Source of the DNA: Microbacterium sp.
Lineage (GTDB): Bacteria > Actinomycetota > Actinomycetes > Actinomycetales > Microbacteriaceae
Length of the DNA stretch: 64,000 nt
Direction of reading: 5' to 3'
Assembly (NCBI GenBank): GCA_017306415.1
Contig: JAFKIL010000003.1
Coordinates: 558,001 to 622,000 of the forward strand
Part shown: one piece after another, positions 51,934-63,453 of the stretch
Numbering within the stretch: the stretch's first letter is position 1
How the letters are laid out: each line of letters starts with the position of its first letter
Translations under genes and position numbers: made by a program
Notes under the pieces: generated by a model
What the model saw: the letters and a program-made list of their open reading frames with translations, nothing else
Databases searched by the model: none
Told to the model about the DNA's origin: nothing

Positions 51934-52419
51934 TCAGCGCTTCGAGTACTGAGGAGCCTTGCGGGCCTTCTTGAGACCCGCCTTCTTGCGCTCCTTGACA
52001 CGCGCGTCGCGCGACAGGAAGCCGGCCTTCTTGAGCGTGGCGCGGTTGTTCTCGACGTCGATGCCATTGAGCGAGCGGGCGATGCCGAGGCGCAGCGCGC
52101 CGGCCTGGCCCGAGGGGCCGCCGCCGGAGATGCGGGCGATCACGTCGTACGCGCCGGTGAGGTTGAGGACCGTGAAGGGGTCCGTCACCAGCTGCTGGTG
52201 GAGCTTGTTCGGGAAGTAGTCCTCGAAGGTGCGCCCGTTCACCGTGATGGTGCCGGTGCCCGGAACCAGGCGCACGCGTGCGATGGCCTGCTTGCGACGG
52301 CCGACGGCTGCGCCGGGGACGCTGAGCACCGGGCGCTCGACCGCGACGGCCTCCTGGTCGACCGGGGTCTCCGTCGAGTAGCTCTGGGGGGTTTCGGTGG
52401 TGTCTTCGATGTTCGCCAC
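51934..52419 (-). CDS. rpsI: 30S ribosomal protein S9 (uS9)
   Basis: The 161-residue protein has a non-conserved N-terminal extension ([19 protein letters not shown], about 35 residues) followed by the universal S9 core: [23 protein letters not shown], then [21 protein letters not shown] and the tail [25 protein letters not shown], whose C-terminus reaches the P-site tRNA. The extension is typical of Microbacteriaceae and related actinobacteria. The GTG at 52419 is decided by TAAGGA 7 nt upstream. It lies 29 nt downstream of rplM. Confidence 0.97.
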   Translation of the reverse strand: MANIEDTTETPQSYSTETPVDQEAVAVERPVLSVPGAAVGRRKQAIARVRLVPGTGTITVNGRTFEDYFPNKLHQQLVTDPFTVLNLTGAYDVIARISGGGPSGQAGALRLGIARSLNGIDVENNRATLKKAGFLSRDARVKERKKAGLKKARKAPQYSKR

Positions 52420-52448
52420 GAGAGTGTCCTTAATCGTCTTTGCGGTGC

Positions 52449-52895
52449 TTACTGGGCGACCTGGTCGAGGGTGTACGTCTTCGGCTGCTGCGCACCGTGG
52501 GGGTGCTCGGCGCCGCGGTACACCTTGAGCTTGCGCAGCTGCTGGGCACCGATGCTGTTCTTGGGGAGCATGCCGCGCACGGCCTTCTCGACGGCGCGCT
52601 CCGGGTTCTTCTCGAGCAGCTCGCTGTAGGTCACCGACTTCAGGCCGCCCGGGTAGCCCGAGTGGCGGTAGGCCTTCTTCTGCTCGAGCTTCTGCCCGGT
52701 CAGCGCGACCTTGTCGGCGTTGATGATGATGACGAAGTCGCCGGTGTCGATGTGGTTGGCGAAGGTGGGCTTGTGCTTGCCCCGCAGGAGCGTGGCGGCG
52801 TGGGAGGCGAGACGGCCCAGGACGACGTCGGTCGCGTCGATGATGAGCCACTCGCGCTGGACTTCGCCGGCCTTGGGGGTGTATGTGCGCGTCAC
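52449..52895 (-). CDS. rplM: 50S ribosomal protein L13 (uL13)
   Basis: The 148-residue protein matches L13: [60 protein letters not shown] and [29 protein letters not shown]. It starts GTG 52895 ([16 protein letters not shown]). Its promoter is 140-170 bp upstream at 53037-53065, leaving a leader of about 135 nt that could carry an autoregulatory structure; I do not recognise one. It is first in rplM-rpsI-glmM. Confidence 0.97.
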   Translation of the reverse strand: MTRTYTPKAGEVQREWLIIDATDVVLGRLASHAATLLRGKHKPTFANHIDTGDFVIIINADKVALTGQKLEQKKAYRHSGYPGGLKSVTYSELLEKNPERAVEKAVRGMLPKNSIGAQQLRKLKVYRGAEHPHGAQQPKTYTLDQVAQ

Positions 52896-53036
52896 AGTAG
52901 TGCTGCTTTCTTGTTCGAACGGAGAGGTTCGTGAATCCCGCTCCGGGGTGGTTCTCCGGCCGAGGGCCGACGGAACACGCCAGTGGAGGGCTCACGTTCG
53001 CAGAGCCGTCCTGCAGAGGCACGGCACCAAAGGAAC

Positions 53037-53065
53037 AGTTTACGGCATCCGGATGCCTCGTCCAA
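53037..53065 (-). promoter_or_regulatory. rplM-rpsI-glmM promoter with palindromic spacer
   Basis: On the minus strand TTGGAC (53060-53065) and TAAACT (53037-53042) are exactly 17 bp apart. The spacer contains the perfect 14-bp palindrome GGCATCCGGATGCC (53044-53057). Confidence 0.75.
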
Positions 53066-53183
53066 ACCGTCCTCTCCCCCGCACCTCGTCCTGTTTCATA
53101 CGATCCGCATAAGAGCCGCATGCGTATCTTCCAAGTCGGCGCTCATAGTCTCCCGCTGGATCACCGAGAGAAGGGTCGACGTC

Positions 53184-54484
53184 GTGGCGGACGAGATGGG
53201 GGATGCTGGCGGCACAGCCGTGGAGCACCTGGTGGCCCCGGCGGACGGTGCGGGGTCGACCCGCCCCCGACGCCGCTGGTACCGGCGGCCGCTGCTGTGG
53301 GTGGCGATCGGCGTGGTGGTCCTCGCCGTGGGCGTCGGCGCGTTCTTCGTCGTGCGCGCCTCAGCGCGGGTACAGGCGTCGCCGATCACCTATCGCGTGA
53401 CCAGCACCACCCTGCAGCAGACGGTCAGCACCACCGGCACGATCGAGCCCGCGCACCAGTCCCAGCTCTCGTTCGTCTCGCCGGGCACGGTCTCGAGCGT
53501 GTCGGTGAAAGTCGGAGACAAGGTCAGCGCAGGCGAGAAGCTCGCGGCTATCGACCCCGCATCGCTGCAGAGCGATGTGACGTTGGCCGAGGCGCAGGTG
53601 GCCGAGGCCCAGGCGCAGGTGTCGGCCTCGGCCGGCGGGTCGGCGACCGAGGAGGCCTCCGCGGCCGCGCAGCTCGCGTCGGCCCAGGCGAAGCTCCAGT
53701 CGGCGCAGCAGGCGCTCACCGCCGCCACGCTCGTCTCGCCCATCGCCGGAGTGGTGGCATCCGTCGGCGTCGCCGTCGGGGACCAGGTCGGCGGCTCATC
53801 GTCGACGGGAACTTCTGCGAGCCGCACAGCGACAGGATCGCCGGGGACGGGCCAGACGACGACCACCGCCACCGCCGCGATCTCGGTCATCTCGACGGAC
53901 TCGTGGATCGTGAACGCCGCGGTGGGCAGCTCCGACCTGCCCAGCATCAAGCCCGGTCTGCAGGTGCAGATCACGCCGAGCGGCGCGCAGAAGCCGATCT
54001 TCGGCACGGTCAGCTCCGCCGGCATCGTGGCCAGCTCGAGCACGGGCGGCGCGGCCTCCTTCCCCGTCGTCATCGCCGTGACAGGGACACCCACGGGCCT
54101 CTACGCGGGAACCTCGGCGAGCGTGAGCATCATCGTGAAGCAGATCGCCGACGCTCTCGTCGTACCGACCCAGGCCGTCCACACGACCGACGGCAGGACC
54201 GAGGTCACGGTCGTCGAGGACGGGCGGAACGTCGAGACCCCGGTGACGCTCGGCGAGATCGCGGGCGCGCGCACCCAGATCACGAAGGGCATCGCCGCGG
54301 GCGACACCGTCCTCATCCCCGGCTTCACCGGGAGGACCGGCACCGGAGGAACGGGCACCGGCGGCAGAACCGGCGGAGGCTTCGGCGGCGGGGGCGGCTT
54401 CGGCGGAGGCTTCGGCGGCGGGGGCGGCTTCGGCGGAGCCGGCGGTGGGTTCGGCAACCGCACCGGCGGCCAGGGGGGCAACGG

Positions 54485-54488
<4 letters not shown>
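53184..54488 (+). CDS. Membrane-fusion adaptor protein (MacA/HlyD-like)
   Basis: The 434-residue protein has a short cytoplasmic N-terminus, one membrane helix (LLWVAIGVVVLAVGVGAFFVV near 38-58) and an extracellular adaptor: QTVSTTGTIEPAHQSQLSF and VSSVSVKVGDKVSAGEKLAAI (first lipoyl half), an Ala/Gln-rich hairpin (AEAQVAEAQAQVSASAGG) and ATLVSPIAGVVASVGVAVGDQV (second half). The end is a Gly/Phe-rich tail (GGGFGGGGGFGG repeats, coded by a tandem DNA repeat at 54379-54444). In a Gram-positive it should couple the ABC exporter encoded next to an external partner. GTG 53184 is used, with GAAGG upstream; ATG 53196 is an alternative. The stop overlaps the ATPase start by 4 nt. Confidence 0.88.
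54379..54444 (+). repeat. Glycine-codon tandem repeat in the adaptor's tail
   Basis: Near-identical GGCTTCGGCGGCGGGGGC units encode the Gly/Phe-rich C-terminus of the first adaptor. Confidence 0.7.
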
Positions 54489-55260
<772 letters not shown>

Positions 55261-55264
<4 letters not shown>

Positions 55265-56487
55265 ACGGCATGGAGACGCTTCGCACCGCGTTCGACGCGA
55301 TCCGCACGCGACGGCTGCGCTCGGCGCTCACCGTGCTCGGGATCCTGATCGGCATCGCCGCGGTCATGCTGACGGTCGGCCTCGGTCAGGGTGCCCAGCA
55401 GCAGGTCGAGAAGCAGATCGACTCGCTCGGGTCGAACCTGCTCGTGGTGAGTCCCGGCAGCACGACCTCGAGCGCCGGGGTGCGGGGCGGCGGCGGGTCC
55501 GCGACGACTCTCACCACGGCCGATGCGCAGATGCTCGCCGAGAAGGACGTCGCGCCCGACGTCGCGAGCGTGGCATCGGTGTCGACGACCAGCGCGGACC
55601 TCACCGCAGGGACGGAGAACTGGACGACCTCGATCGTCGGGACCACTCCGTCGTGGCTCGGCGTCCGCGCCCGCACGGTGGTCTCCGGCCGCTTCTTCAC
55701 GGAGTCCGAGCTGTCGTCGTCGGCCAAGGTCGCGGTCATCGGTTCGACCACGGCCGAGAACCTGTTCGGCGTACGAGACCCGGTGGGGCAGACCCTCACG
55801 GCGGGCGGCATCCAGCTCACCGTCATCGGCGAGCTCAACACCGCGGGCTCGACGGTGGGAGGCGATCAGGACGACCAGCTCGTCATCCCCTCGACGACGT
55901 GGGCGACCGCGTTCTCGACGGCCGGTGGATCATCCGTGTCGGCGATCTACCTCGAGGCGCGCAGCGGCGACGATCTGTCGGCGGCGTACCAGGAGGCGAC
56001 GAACGCCCTGCTCACCAGCCACGGCGTCACTGCGACGACAGCGGACTTCACCGTCTCGAGCCAGGCCTCGCTCGTGCAGACGGCGACCAGCACGACGCAG
56101 ATCCTGACCGTCCTGCTCGGAGGCATCGCGGCGATCTCCCTGCTGGTGGGCGGGATCGGCGTGATGAACATCATGCTCGTCTCGGTGACCGAGCGGATCC
56201 GCGAGATCGGACTGCGGAAGGCTCTCGGCGCCACCCCCGGCGCGATCCTTCGGCAGTTCCTCGTCGAGGCGAGCCTGTTGGGCCTCGTCGGAGGCGTGCT
56301 CGGCATCGTCGTCGGCGTGATCGGCGCACTCCTGCTCCCCGCGGTGATCGGCTACACCGTGTCCCTCTCCGTCGGCGCCACCCTCACGGCACTGGCCGTC
56401 TCCCTCATCATCGGCGTCCTCGCCGGTGTCTACCCCGCACGTCGCGCCTCGCGACTCGCACCCATCGACGCACTCAGGACCGAATGA
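55261..56487 (+). CDS. MacB-type FtsX-like ABC permease
   Basis: The 408-residue protein has the MacB layout: one N-terminal helix (ALTVLGILIGIAAVMLTVGLG near 23-43), a large extracellular MacB-type domain (about 50-280), then three helices (LTVLLGGIAAISLLVGGIGVMNIMLVSV, FLVEASLLGLVGGVLGIVVGVIG, SLSVGATLTALAVSLIIGVLAGVYPA). SVTERIREIGLRKALGA is the FtsX cytoplasmic signature and PARRASRLAPIDALRTE the usual end. It exports or shuttles substrates such as peptides, lipoproteins or macrolides by a non-channel mechanism. The substrate is unknown. Confidence 0.92.
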
Positions 56488-56488
56488 C

Positions 56489-57391
56489 ATGAAGCGCACA
56501 CACCTCATCGCCGCCGCATCCCTCGCCCTCGTCGCGAGCATCGCACTCGCCGGCTGCAGCGCGAAATCGTCGGACTCCTCTCCGGCGGGCCCGAGCGCTT
56601 CGTCTGCTCCGCGCGGGTTCGCGGGCGGCGGACCGGGTGCCGCTCCCGGGGTCTCCGGCGAGGTCGCGCAGATCGACGGCAGCACCGCGCAGGTGCAGAG
56701 CAGGCAGTCCCAGACGGCGGTCAGCTGGACGGGCAGCACGAGGTTCACGGACCAGACCGCCGCCACGGCGGCGGATGTCGCCGTGGGCGACTGCATCATC
56801 GCGCGTCCCCGCACGTCGGCGGACGGGGCCGGGGCATCCACATCCTCCCGCACGATCGCGGCCGCCACCATCGAGATCACGCCCCGGACGAACGGACGAT
56901 GCACCGTCGCCGGCTTCGGCGGGCGCGGGGTGCGACCGGGGATCCGTCCCACCGCGGCGCCCGGCGGAGGGATCGGGGGCGGCGACCGCAGCGGGTCCAC
57001 CCCGCCCGCGGGAGCCCGATTCAGCGGGGCGGGGTTCGGCGCCATAGGTGAGGTGACGGCGGTCGGGGACGGCAGCTACACCGTGGCGGTGGAGCGCTTC
57101 GGGCGCTCCGGCACCGCCACCCCGGGCCCGTCCGAGACGCCGCTGACCACCTCCGACACAGTCACCTTCACATCGGACACCGTCTTCACCGCACTGAAGT
57201 CCGCCGACGCGTCTGCCGTCAAGGTCGGCGTGTGCGTCGCGGCTCTCGGGAAGACGGATGACACGGGGGCACTTTCCGCCACGTCGATCGCGGTGAGCGC
57301 CCCCCTCGACGGCACGTGCTCCAGCGGCCTCGGCGCGGGGCGGGGCGGAACCGGCGGCGGCTCCGCCGACTCGGGGTCCTCGAATGGCTGA
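56489..57391 (+). CDS. Lipoprotein with two DUF5666-like halves
   Basis: The 300-residue protein has a lipoprotein signal (LIAAASLALVASIALAGCSAKSSD, lipobox LAGC near residue 22). Two similar halves follow. The first has SGEVAQIDGSTAQVQSRQSQTAVSWTGSTRF and VAVGDCIIARP; the second has GEVTAVGDGSYTVAVERFG, TFTSDTVFTAL and VKVGVCVAALGK. This repeated beta-barrel pattern resembles DUF5666-type domains found in secreted actinobacterial proteins. It lies in the middle of the efflux operon, 1 nt after the permease stop and overlapping the second adaptor by 8 nt, so it may be an external accessory of the exporter. Function unknown. Confidence 0.72.
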   Translation: MKRTHLIAAASLALVASIALAGCSAKSSDSSPAGPSASSAPRGFAGGGPGAAPGVSGEVAQIDGSTAQVQSRQSQTAVSWTGSTRFTDQTAATAADVAVGDCIIARPRTSADGAGASTSSRTIAAATIEITPRTNGRCTVAGFGGRGVRPGIRPTAAPGGGIGGGDRSGSTPPAGARFSGAGFGAIGEVTAVGDGSYTVAVERFGRSGTATPGPSETPLTTSDTVTFTSDTVFTALKSADASAVKVGVCVAALGKTDDTGALSATSIAVSAPLDGTCSSGLGAGRGGTGGGSADSGSSNG

Positions 57392-59042
57392 CCCGCATCG
57401 GCGGCGCGCCTGGTGGATCGGCGGCGGGGTCGCCGCCGTCGTCCTGGTCGTCGGCGGCGGGGTCGGAGCCTACGCAGCGACGTCGTCGGCGGGGACTGCG
57501 TCCGACTATCGCACCGTCGTCGCGTCGAAGGGGCCCGTGCAGCAGACGCTCTCGCTCTCGGGCACCGTGCAGCGCGTGAGCCAGGTGACGGCGGCCTTCC
57601 CTGTCAGCGGCACCGTCGCATCGGTGTCCGTGCAGGTCGGCGACACCGTCACCCCGGGTCAGCCCTTGGCCGCGATGGACCCCACGGCCCTGCGCGCGGC
57701 ACTGCTCGCCGCCCAGGCGACCCTCGCCCAGGATCAGGCGTCCCTCGCCGCCGACCAGGCCGGATCGAGCACCGGCGCCACGACCGCGCCGACGGGGGCG
57801 ACGGCGAGTTCGAGTGGCGCGTCGAGGCCGGCGAGCACGTCGGCTTCCCTGACCCAGGGGCTCGGGCGGGCCGAGGCCGCCCTGACGACCGTGCAGCGTC
57901 TTCTCGGACAGGTCGATCAGCTCTGCGCGCCCGTATCCGGCTCGAGCGGGTCCGGCTCGGGGCCCACCAGCTCGCCCGCGCCCACGGGCTCCTCGAGTCC
58001 GACGCCGACTCCCACGCCCACCCAGACTCCCACTCCTACCCCCACTCCCACTCCCACGTCGACGTCCACTCCGACGCCGACCCCTGCGCCCACTCCCACG
58101 CCCACCGGCGGGACAGGATCCACTCCGACACCTGCGCAGGTCGCGGCGTGCGTGTCGGCGCTGCACACGACCGTGCAGGCGCTGCAGGGCGCGGAGAGCG
58201 CCGTGTCGCATCTCGTCCAGCAGGTGGCTGCTTCGTCGAAGTCGGCCGCGTCGTCGGGGAACGCCGCCGCAGGTGCGGTCCAGGGCGGGAGTTCACCGCG
58301 CACCACGGCATCGTCCGGCGGAGCAGCGCGAGTGGCGTCCGACGAGGTCGCCATCCTCCAGGATCAGCAGGCCGTGTCGACCGCGCAGACGAACGTGGAT
58401 GCCGCGAACCTGACTGCGCCGATCGGCGGCACCGTGGCAGAGGTCGATCTGGTGGCGGGGTCGGCGGCGAGCACCGGATCGGGGATCGTCATCGTCGGGC
58501 CGGGGGCCGCCGTCGTCACGGTCGACGTCCCTCTCTCCGAGATGGCCGTCCTCAAGACTGGCATGGCGGCCCACGTCGTTCCCGACGGTGCCGTCGACAC
58601 GGTCGACGGCACCGTCGAGTCGATCGACCTCCTCCCCGTCAGCAGCACGTCCGGTTCGCCCACCTACCCGGTGAGGATCCTCGTGACCGCGCCGACGGCG
58701 TCGCTGGCGAGCGGGGCGAACGCGACGGCGCAGATCGTCGTGGGTTCGACGACGGATGCCCTTCGCGTCCCTGCCTCCGCGATGTCCGGACGGACCGGGG
58801 ATGCGGCGAGCGTCACGGTCCTCGTGGACGGCCGCGCGACGCCGACTCCTGTCACGGTGGGCGCCGTCGGCGGCGGATGGGCGCAGATCCTCACGGGCCT
58901 CAGCGCCGGTGAGCGCGTGGTGCTCGCCGACGCCGCGCAGGCCCTTCCCACGACCACGACCGGATTCGCGGGCCGGCTGGGCGGCGCATTCGGCGGCGGA
59001 TTCGCGCGCCAGGGTGGGTCGCGCGCGGGCACCGGCGGCTGA
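57384..59042 (+). CDS. Second membrane-fusion adaptor protein with a Thr-Pro-rich insert
   Basis: The 552-residue protein has one N-terminal membrane helix ([23 protein letters not shown]) and a split lipoyl/adaptor fold: [35 protein letters not shown] early, and [19 protein letters not shown] with the beta-barrel ([27 protein letters not shown]) in the second half. The hairpin region between them is long and low in complexity, with a Thr-Pro-repeat stretch at about residues 205-245 (DNA 57996-58119) that may be disordered or glycosylated. Such an insert is unusual in adaptors. It is the last gene of the five-gene efflux operon and overlaps the lipoprotein gene by 8 nt. No second ATPase accompanies it, so both adaptors probably serve the one exporter. 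Confidence 0.85.
   Translation: MADPHRRRAWWIGGGVAAVVLVVGGGVGAYAATSSAGTASDYRTVVASKGPVQQTLSLSGTVQRVSQVTAAFPVSGTVASVSVQVGDTVTPGQPLAAMDPTALRAALLAAQATLAQDQASLAADQAGSSTGATTAPTGATASSSGASRPASTSASLTQGLGRAEAALTTVQRLLGQVDQLCAPVSGSSGSGSGPTSSPAPTGSSSPTPTPTPTQTPTPTPTPTPTSTSTPTPTPAPTPTPTGGTGSTPTPAQVAACVSALHTTVQALQGAESAVSHLVQQVAASSKSAASSGNAAAGAVQGGSSPRTTASSGGAARVASDEVAILQDQQAVSTAQTNVDAANLTAPIGGTVAEVDLVAGSAASTGSGIVIVGPGAAVVTVDVPLSEMAVLKTGMAAHVVPDGAVDTVDGTVESIDLLPVSSTSGSPTYPVRILVTAPTASLASGANATAQIVVGSTTDALRVPASAMSGRTGDAASVTVLVDGRATPTPVTVGAVGGGWAQILTGLSAGERVVLADAAQALPTTTTGFAGRLGGAFGGGFARQGGSRAGTGG
57996..58128 (+). repeat. Thr-Pro-coding simple repeat in the second adaptor
   Basis: A CACTCC/CACGCC-type hexanucleotide array, imperfect and in frame, encodes (Thr-Pro)n with a few Ser/Ala/Gln interruptions. 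Confidence 0.75.
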
Positions 59043-59134
59043 CGCGGAGCGGAGCGGCCGACCGTCGAGTGGCACTCCGCGGCGGCATCCGTCAGACTCG
59101 GGGAGAACATTGCCTGAGGGGGACGGATCGGGGT

Positions 59135-61002
<1,868 letters not shown>

Positions 61003-61003
61003 C

Positions 61004-62413
61004 GTGGTGGAGTTCGGCAGGCCGCTGCGGCCACTCCCGACACCCATCCCCGGCCTGGTCCTGTGGGAGCTGCCCGTCCATGGCGACAACCGCGGTTGGT
61101 TCAAGGAGAACTGGCAGCGCGAGAAGATGGTCGCGGCGGGACTCCCCGACTTCGGGCCCGTGCAGAACAACGTGTCGTTCAACGACGCGCCCGGAACGAC
61201 GCGCGGGATCCACGCGGAGCCCTGGGACAAGTGGGTGTCGGTCGCGACCGGCCGCGTGTTCGGCGCCTGGGTCGATCTGCGCGAGGGACCGACCTTCGGC
61301 ACCGTCTTCACCGCCGAGATCGACGCGTCGCGCGCCATCTTCGTCCCCCGCGGTGTGGGCAACTCGTATCAGACCCTCGAACCGGACACCGCGTACACCT
61401 ACCTGGTCAACGACCACTGGTCGCCCGAGACGAGCTACACGTTCCTGAACCTCGCGGACGAGACGGTCGCCATCCCGTGGCCGATCCCGCTCGCCGAGGC
61501 CGAGCTCTCCGCGAAGGACCTCACCCACCCGCGCCTGGCCGAGGTGACGCCCGTGCCGCCGCGGAGGATCCTCGTGCTCGGCGCCAACGGACAGCTGGGT
61601 CTGGCGCTGCGCGCCGAGTACGCGGATGCCGCGCACGTCGAGTTCGCCTCACAGGCGGACCTCGACCTCACCTCCCCCGACCTCCCGGCCGCGCGTCGAT
61701 GGCGCGACTACTCCGCGATCATCAACGCCGCCGCGTACACCGCGGTCGATGCCGCGGAGACCGCGGAGGGACGCCGCGACGCCTGGGCGGCGAACGTCAC
61801 GGGTGTGGTCGCCCTCGCCCGCGTCGCCGCGGAGAACGACATCACTCTCGTGCATGTCTCGAGCGACTACGTGTTCGACGGCGCCGCGGACGCCGCCTAC
61901 CGCGAGGACGATCCGCTCTGCCCGCTCGGCGTCTACGGTCAGACCAAGGCCGCCGGCGACGCCGCCGTGACGACCGCGCCCCGGCACCTGGTCGTCCGCA
62001 CCTCCTGGGTCATCGGGGAGGGCCGCAACTTCGTGCGCACCATGGCGTCGCTCGCCGAGCGCGGGGTCGACCCGAGCGTGGTCGACGACCAGGTCGGGCG
62101 CCTCACGTTCACGGACGACCTGGCCCGCGGCATCCGGCACCTCATCGAGGCGGGCGTCCCGTCCGGGGTCTACAACCTCACGGGATCCGGCGCACCGGCA
62201 TCCTGGGCGCGCGTCGCGAAGTGGGTCTTCGAGCTGACGGGGAACGATCCCGCCCGCGTGACGCCGGTGTCCACCGAGGAGTACTACGCGTCGTCGACCG
62301 GCCCGGTGGCCCCTCGTCCGCGCAACAGCGTGCTCGACCTGGAGAAGATCGCCGCGACCGGATTCGAGCCGCGCGACGCCTACGCGGCGCTGCGGGACTA
62401 CCTCCGCGCGTGA
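61004..62413 (+). CDS. Bifunctional dTDP-4-keto-6-deoxyglucose 3,5-epimerase / dTDP-4-dehydrorhamnose reductase (RmlC-RmlD fusion)
   Basis: The 469-residue protein fuses two enzymes. Residues about 1-175 are an RmlC cupin: GDNRGWFKENWQREKM, VQNNVSFNDAPGTTRGIHAEPW with the active-site His, and the VPRGVGNSYQTLEPDTAYTYLVNDHW core. From about 185 an RmlD-type SDR follows: ILVLGANGQLGLALRAEY, INAAAYTAVDAAE, VSSDYVFDGAAD and YGQTKAAGD. Together they turn dTDP-4-keto-6-deoxyglucose into dTDP-L-rhamnose, so three genes supply the whole pathway. Such fusions are known in actinobacteria. GTG 61004 is used; GTG 61007 also fits. The product feeds a rhamnose-containing wall polysaccharide (inference). 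Confidence 0.93.
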   Translation: MVEFGRPLRPLPTPIPGLVLWELPVHGDNRGWFKENWQREKMVAAGLPDFGPVQNNVSFNDAPGTTRGIHAEPWDKWVSVATGRVFGAWVDLREGPTFGTVFTAEIDASRAIFVPRGVGNSYQTLEPDTAYTYLVNDHWSPETSYTFLNLADETVAIPWPIPLAEAELSAKDLTHPRLAEVTPVPPRRILVLGANGQLGLALRAEYADAAHVEFASQADLDLTSPDLPAARRWRDYSAIINAAAYTAVDAAETAEGRRDAWAANVTGVVALARVAAENDITLVHVSSDYVFDGAADAAYREDDPLCPLGVYGQTKAAGDAAVTTAPRHLVVRTSWVIGEGRNFVRTMASLAERGVDPSVVDDQVGRLTFTDDLARGIRHLIEAGVPSGVYNLTGSGAPASWARVAKWVFELTGNDPARVTPVSTEEYYASSTGPVAPRPRNSVLDLEKIAATGFEPRDAYAALRDYLRA

Positions 62414-62425
62414 GGGCGGCCGGCG

Positions 62426-62596
62426 TCAGAGCTGGCGCTGGTTGTTGCGCCGCGTCGTGTGGATCGGGATCGCCATCGCGGCCGACACGAGCAGGATCCC
62501 CAGGATGAAGATCACGGCCTGCCAGCCCACCACCGAGAACGCGAGGCCGAAGCAGGCGATGCCGACGATGAAGAGCAGGATCGAGACGATGAACAT
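62426..62596 (-). CDS. Small two-helix membrane protein, 56 residues
   Basis: The 56-residue frame encodes MFIVSILLFIVGIACFGLAF, a second hydrophobic stretch (WQAVIFILGILLVSAAMAIPI) and a basic end (HTTRRNNQRQL). Two transmembrane helices with a positively charged C-terminus inside are predicted. GGGAGG lies 7 nt before the ATG and a TAGCCT -10 box lies further upstream, so expression signals are in place. It is convergent with rmlCD (stop 13 nt apart). Function unknown; small membrane proteins of this kind are common in Microbacteriaceae but I cannot assign a family. Confidence 0.7.
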   Translation of the reverse strand: MFIVSILLFIVGIACFGLAFSVVGWQAVIFILGILLVSAAMAIPIHTTRRNNQRQL

Positions 62597-62628
62597 GCGG
62601 GTCCCTCCCGGGGATACGGTGCGAGTCC

Positions 62629-62634
62629 AGGCTA
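62629..62634 (-). promoter_or_regulatory. -10 box of the 56-residue membrane protein gene
   Basis: TAGCCT on the minus strand lies 32 nt before the ATG, leaving room for the GGGAGG ribosome binding site. Confidence 0.45.
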
Positions 62635-62690
62635 CCGCGGGTTGACGCGGACCGCTGTCGCGGCTGCGCGCCGCACGTGCGCGCGGACGA

Positions 62691-63383
62691 TCACGCCGCC
62701 CCTTCGGCGGCCACGGCGGTCACCTCTGCGCTGACCAGGATCGGAAGGTGGTCGCTGAGCCCCTGCGGAAGGGTGCGGATGCGCTCGATGTCGAATCCGA
62801 CGGACGTGGCGAAGTCGTAGTGGCCCCGGAAGAACCGGTACCGGGTATAGGTGCGCGAATCGCTCAGAGTCAGCTCGTAGCCCTGCTCGCGGACCTTCTG
62901 CCCGAGGTTCTCCTTGAAGACCGGGTAGTTGTAATCGCCGACCATCAGCACGGGCAGTCCGTCGCCGAGCTGCTGCAACTCGGCGAGCGCCGTGCGGATC
63001 TGATGCCGGCGCAGCGAGTTGAGGGCGGTCAGCGGGGCGGCGTGGAAGGACGCGACGATGAACTCGCGTCCGCTGTCGATATCGAGGAGACGCACGCCGA
63101 GCATCCGCTCCTCGGCCGGCTTCAGCACCCGGTCGTGGAGCGACTTCTTGAGGGCGATGGAGCGGACCTCTTGCGGACGATACATGTCCGCGCGGTAGTA
63201 CACCGCCAGACCGAGCCGGTTGCGCTGCGTCGCGTCCGCCAGCCGGAGGCCGCCGATCGCGGCAGGGACGTCCGTCGTGTCGACCTCCTGGACGCACAGC
63301 ACATCGACGTCGTGGCGCTCCACGAGTGACTCGAGCTCGGCGGCCGCGCGATGCTTGCGCAGGTTGTAGGAGATGACCTTCAT
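62691..63383 (-). CDS. Endonuclease/exonuclease/phosphatase family protein
   Basis: The 230-residue protein has the DNase I-like fold motifs: MKVISYNLRKHR (catalytic Asn), DVDVLCVQEVD with metal-binding Glu, FIVASFHAAPLTA, VLMVGDYNYPVF with Asp and Asn, and SDHLPILVS with the terminal Asp-His pair. The family covers nucleases, phosphodiesterases and sphingomyelinase-like enzymes; no signal peptide is seen, so it acts in the cytoplasm. Specificity is unknown. ATG 63383 has a GGGGGC stretch upstream and a TAGGCT box 9 nt away. It lies between truA and the 56-residue gene. Confidence 0.85.
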   Translation of the reverse strand: MKVISYNLRKHRAAAELESLVERHDVDVLCVQEVDTTDVPAAIGGLRLADATQRNRLGLAVYYRADMYRPQEVRSIALKKSLHDRVLKPAEERMLGVRLLDIDSGREFIVASFHAAPLTALNSLRRHQIRTALAELQQLGDGLPVLMVGDYNYPVFKENLGQKVREQGYELTLSDSRTYTRYRFFRGHYDFATSVGFDIERIRTLPQGLSDHLPILVSAEVTAVAAEGAA

Positions 63384-63392
63384 CGTGCCCCC

Positions 63393-63398
63393 AGCCTA
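63393..63398 (-). promoter_or_regulatory. -10 box of the endonuclease/phosphatase-family gene
   Basis: TAGGCT on the minus strand lies 9 nt before ATG 63383, with GGGGG in between. Leaderless or a very short leader. Confidence 0.45.
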
Positions 63399-63453
63399 GG
63401 CATCCGCTGTGACCGGCGGACGACCTCTGCGCGAATGCATAGCGAACGACGGG

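Noticed and set aside
52896-53036. L13-type autoregulatory leader of rplM
   Set aside because: A leader of about 135 nt exists, but I cannot identify a conserved structure from sequence alone.
57996-58128. Periodic repeat considered as a CRISPR array or satellite
   Set aside because: The units are in frame, encode Thr-Pro within the second adaptor and have no spacers.
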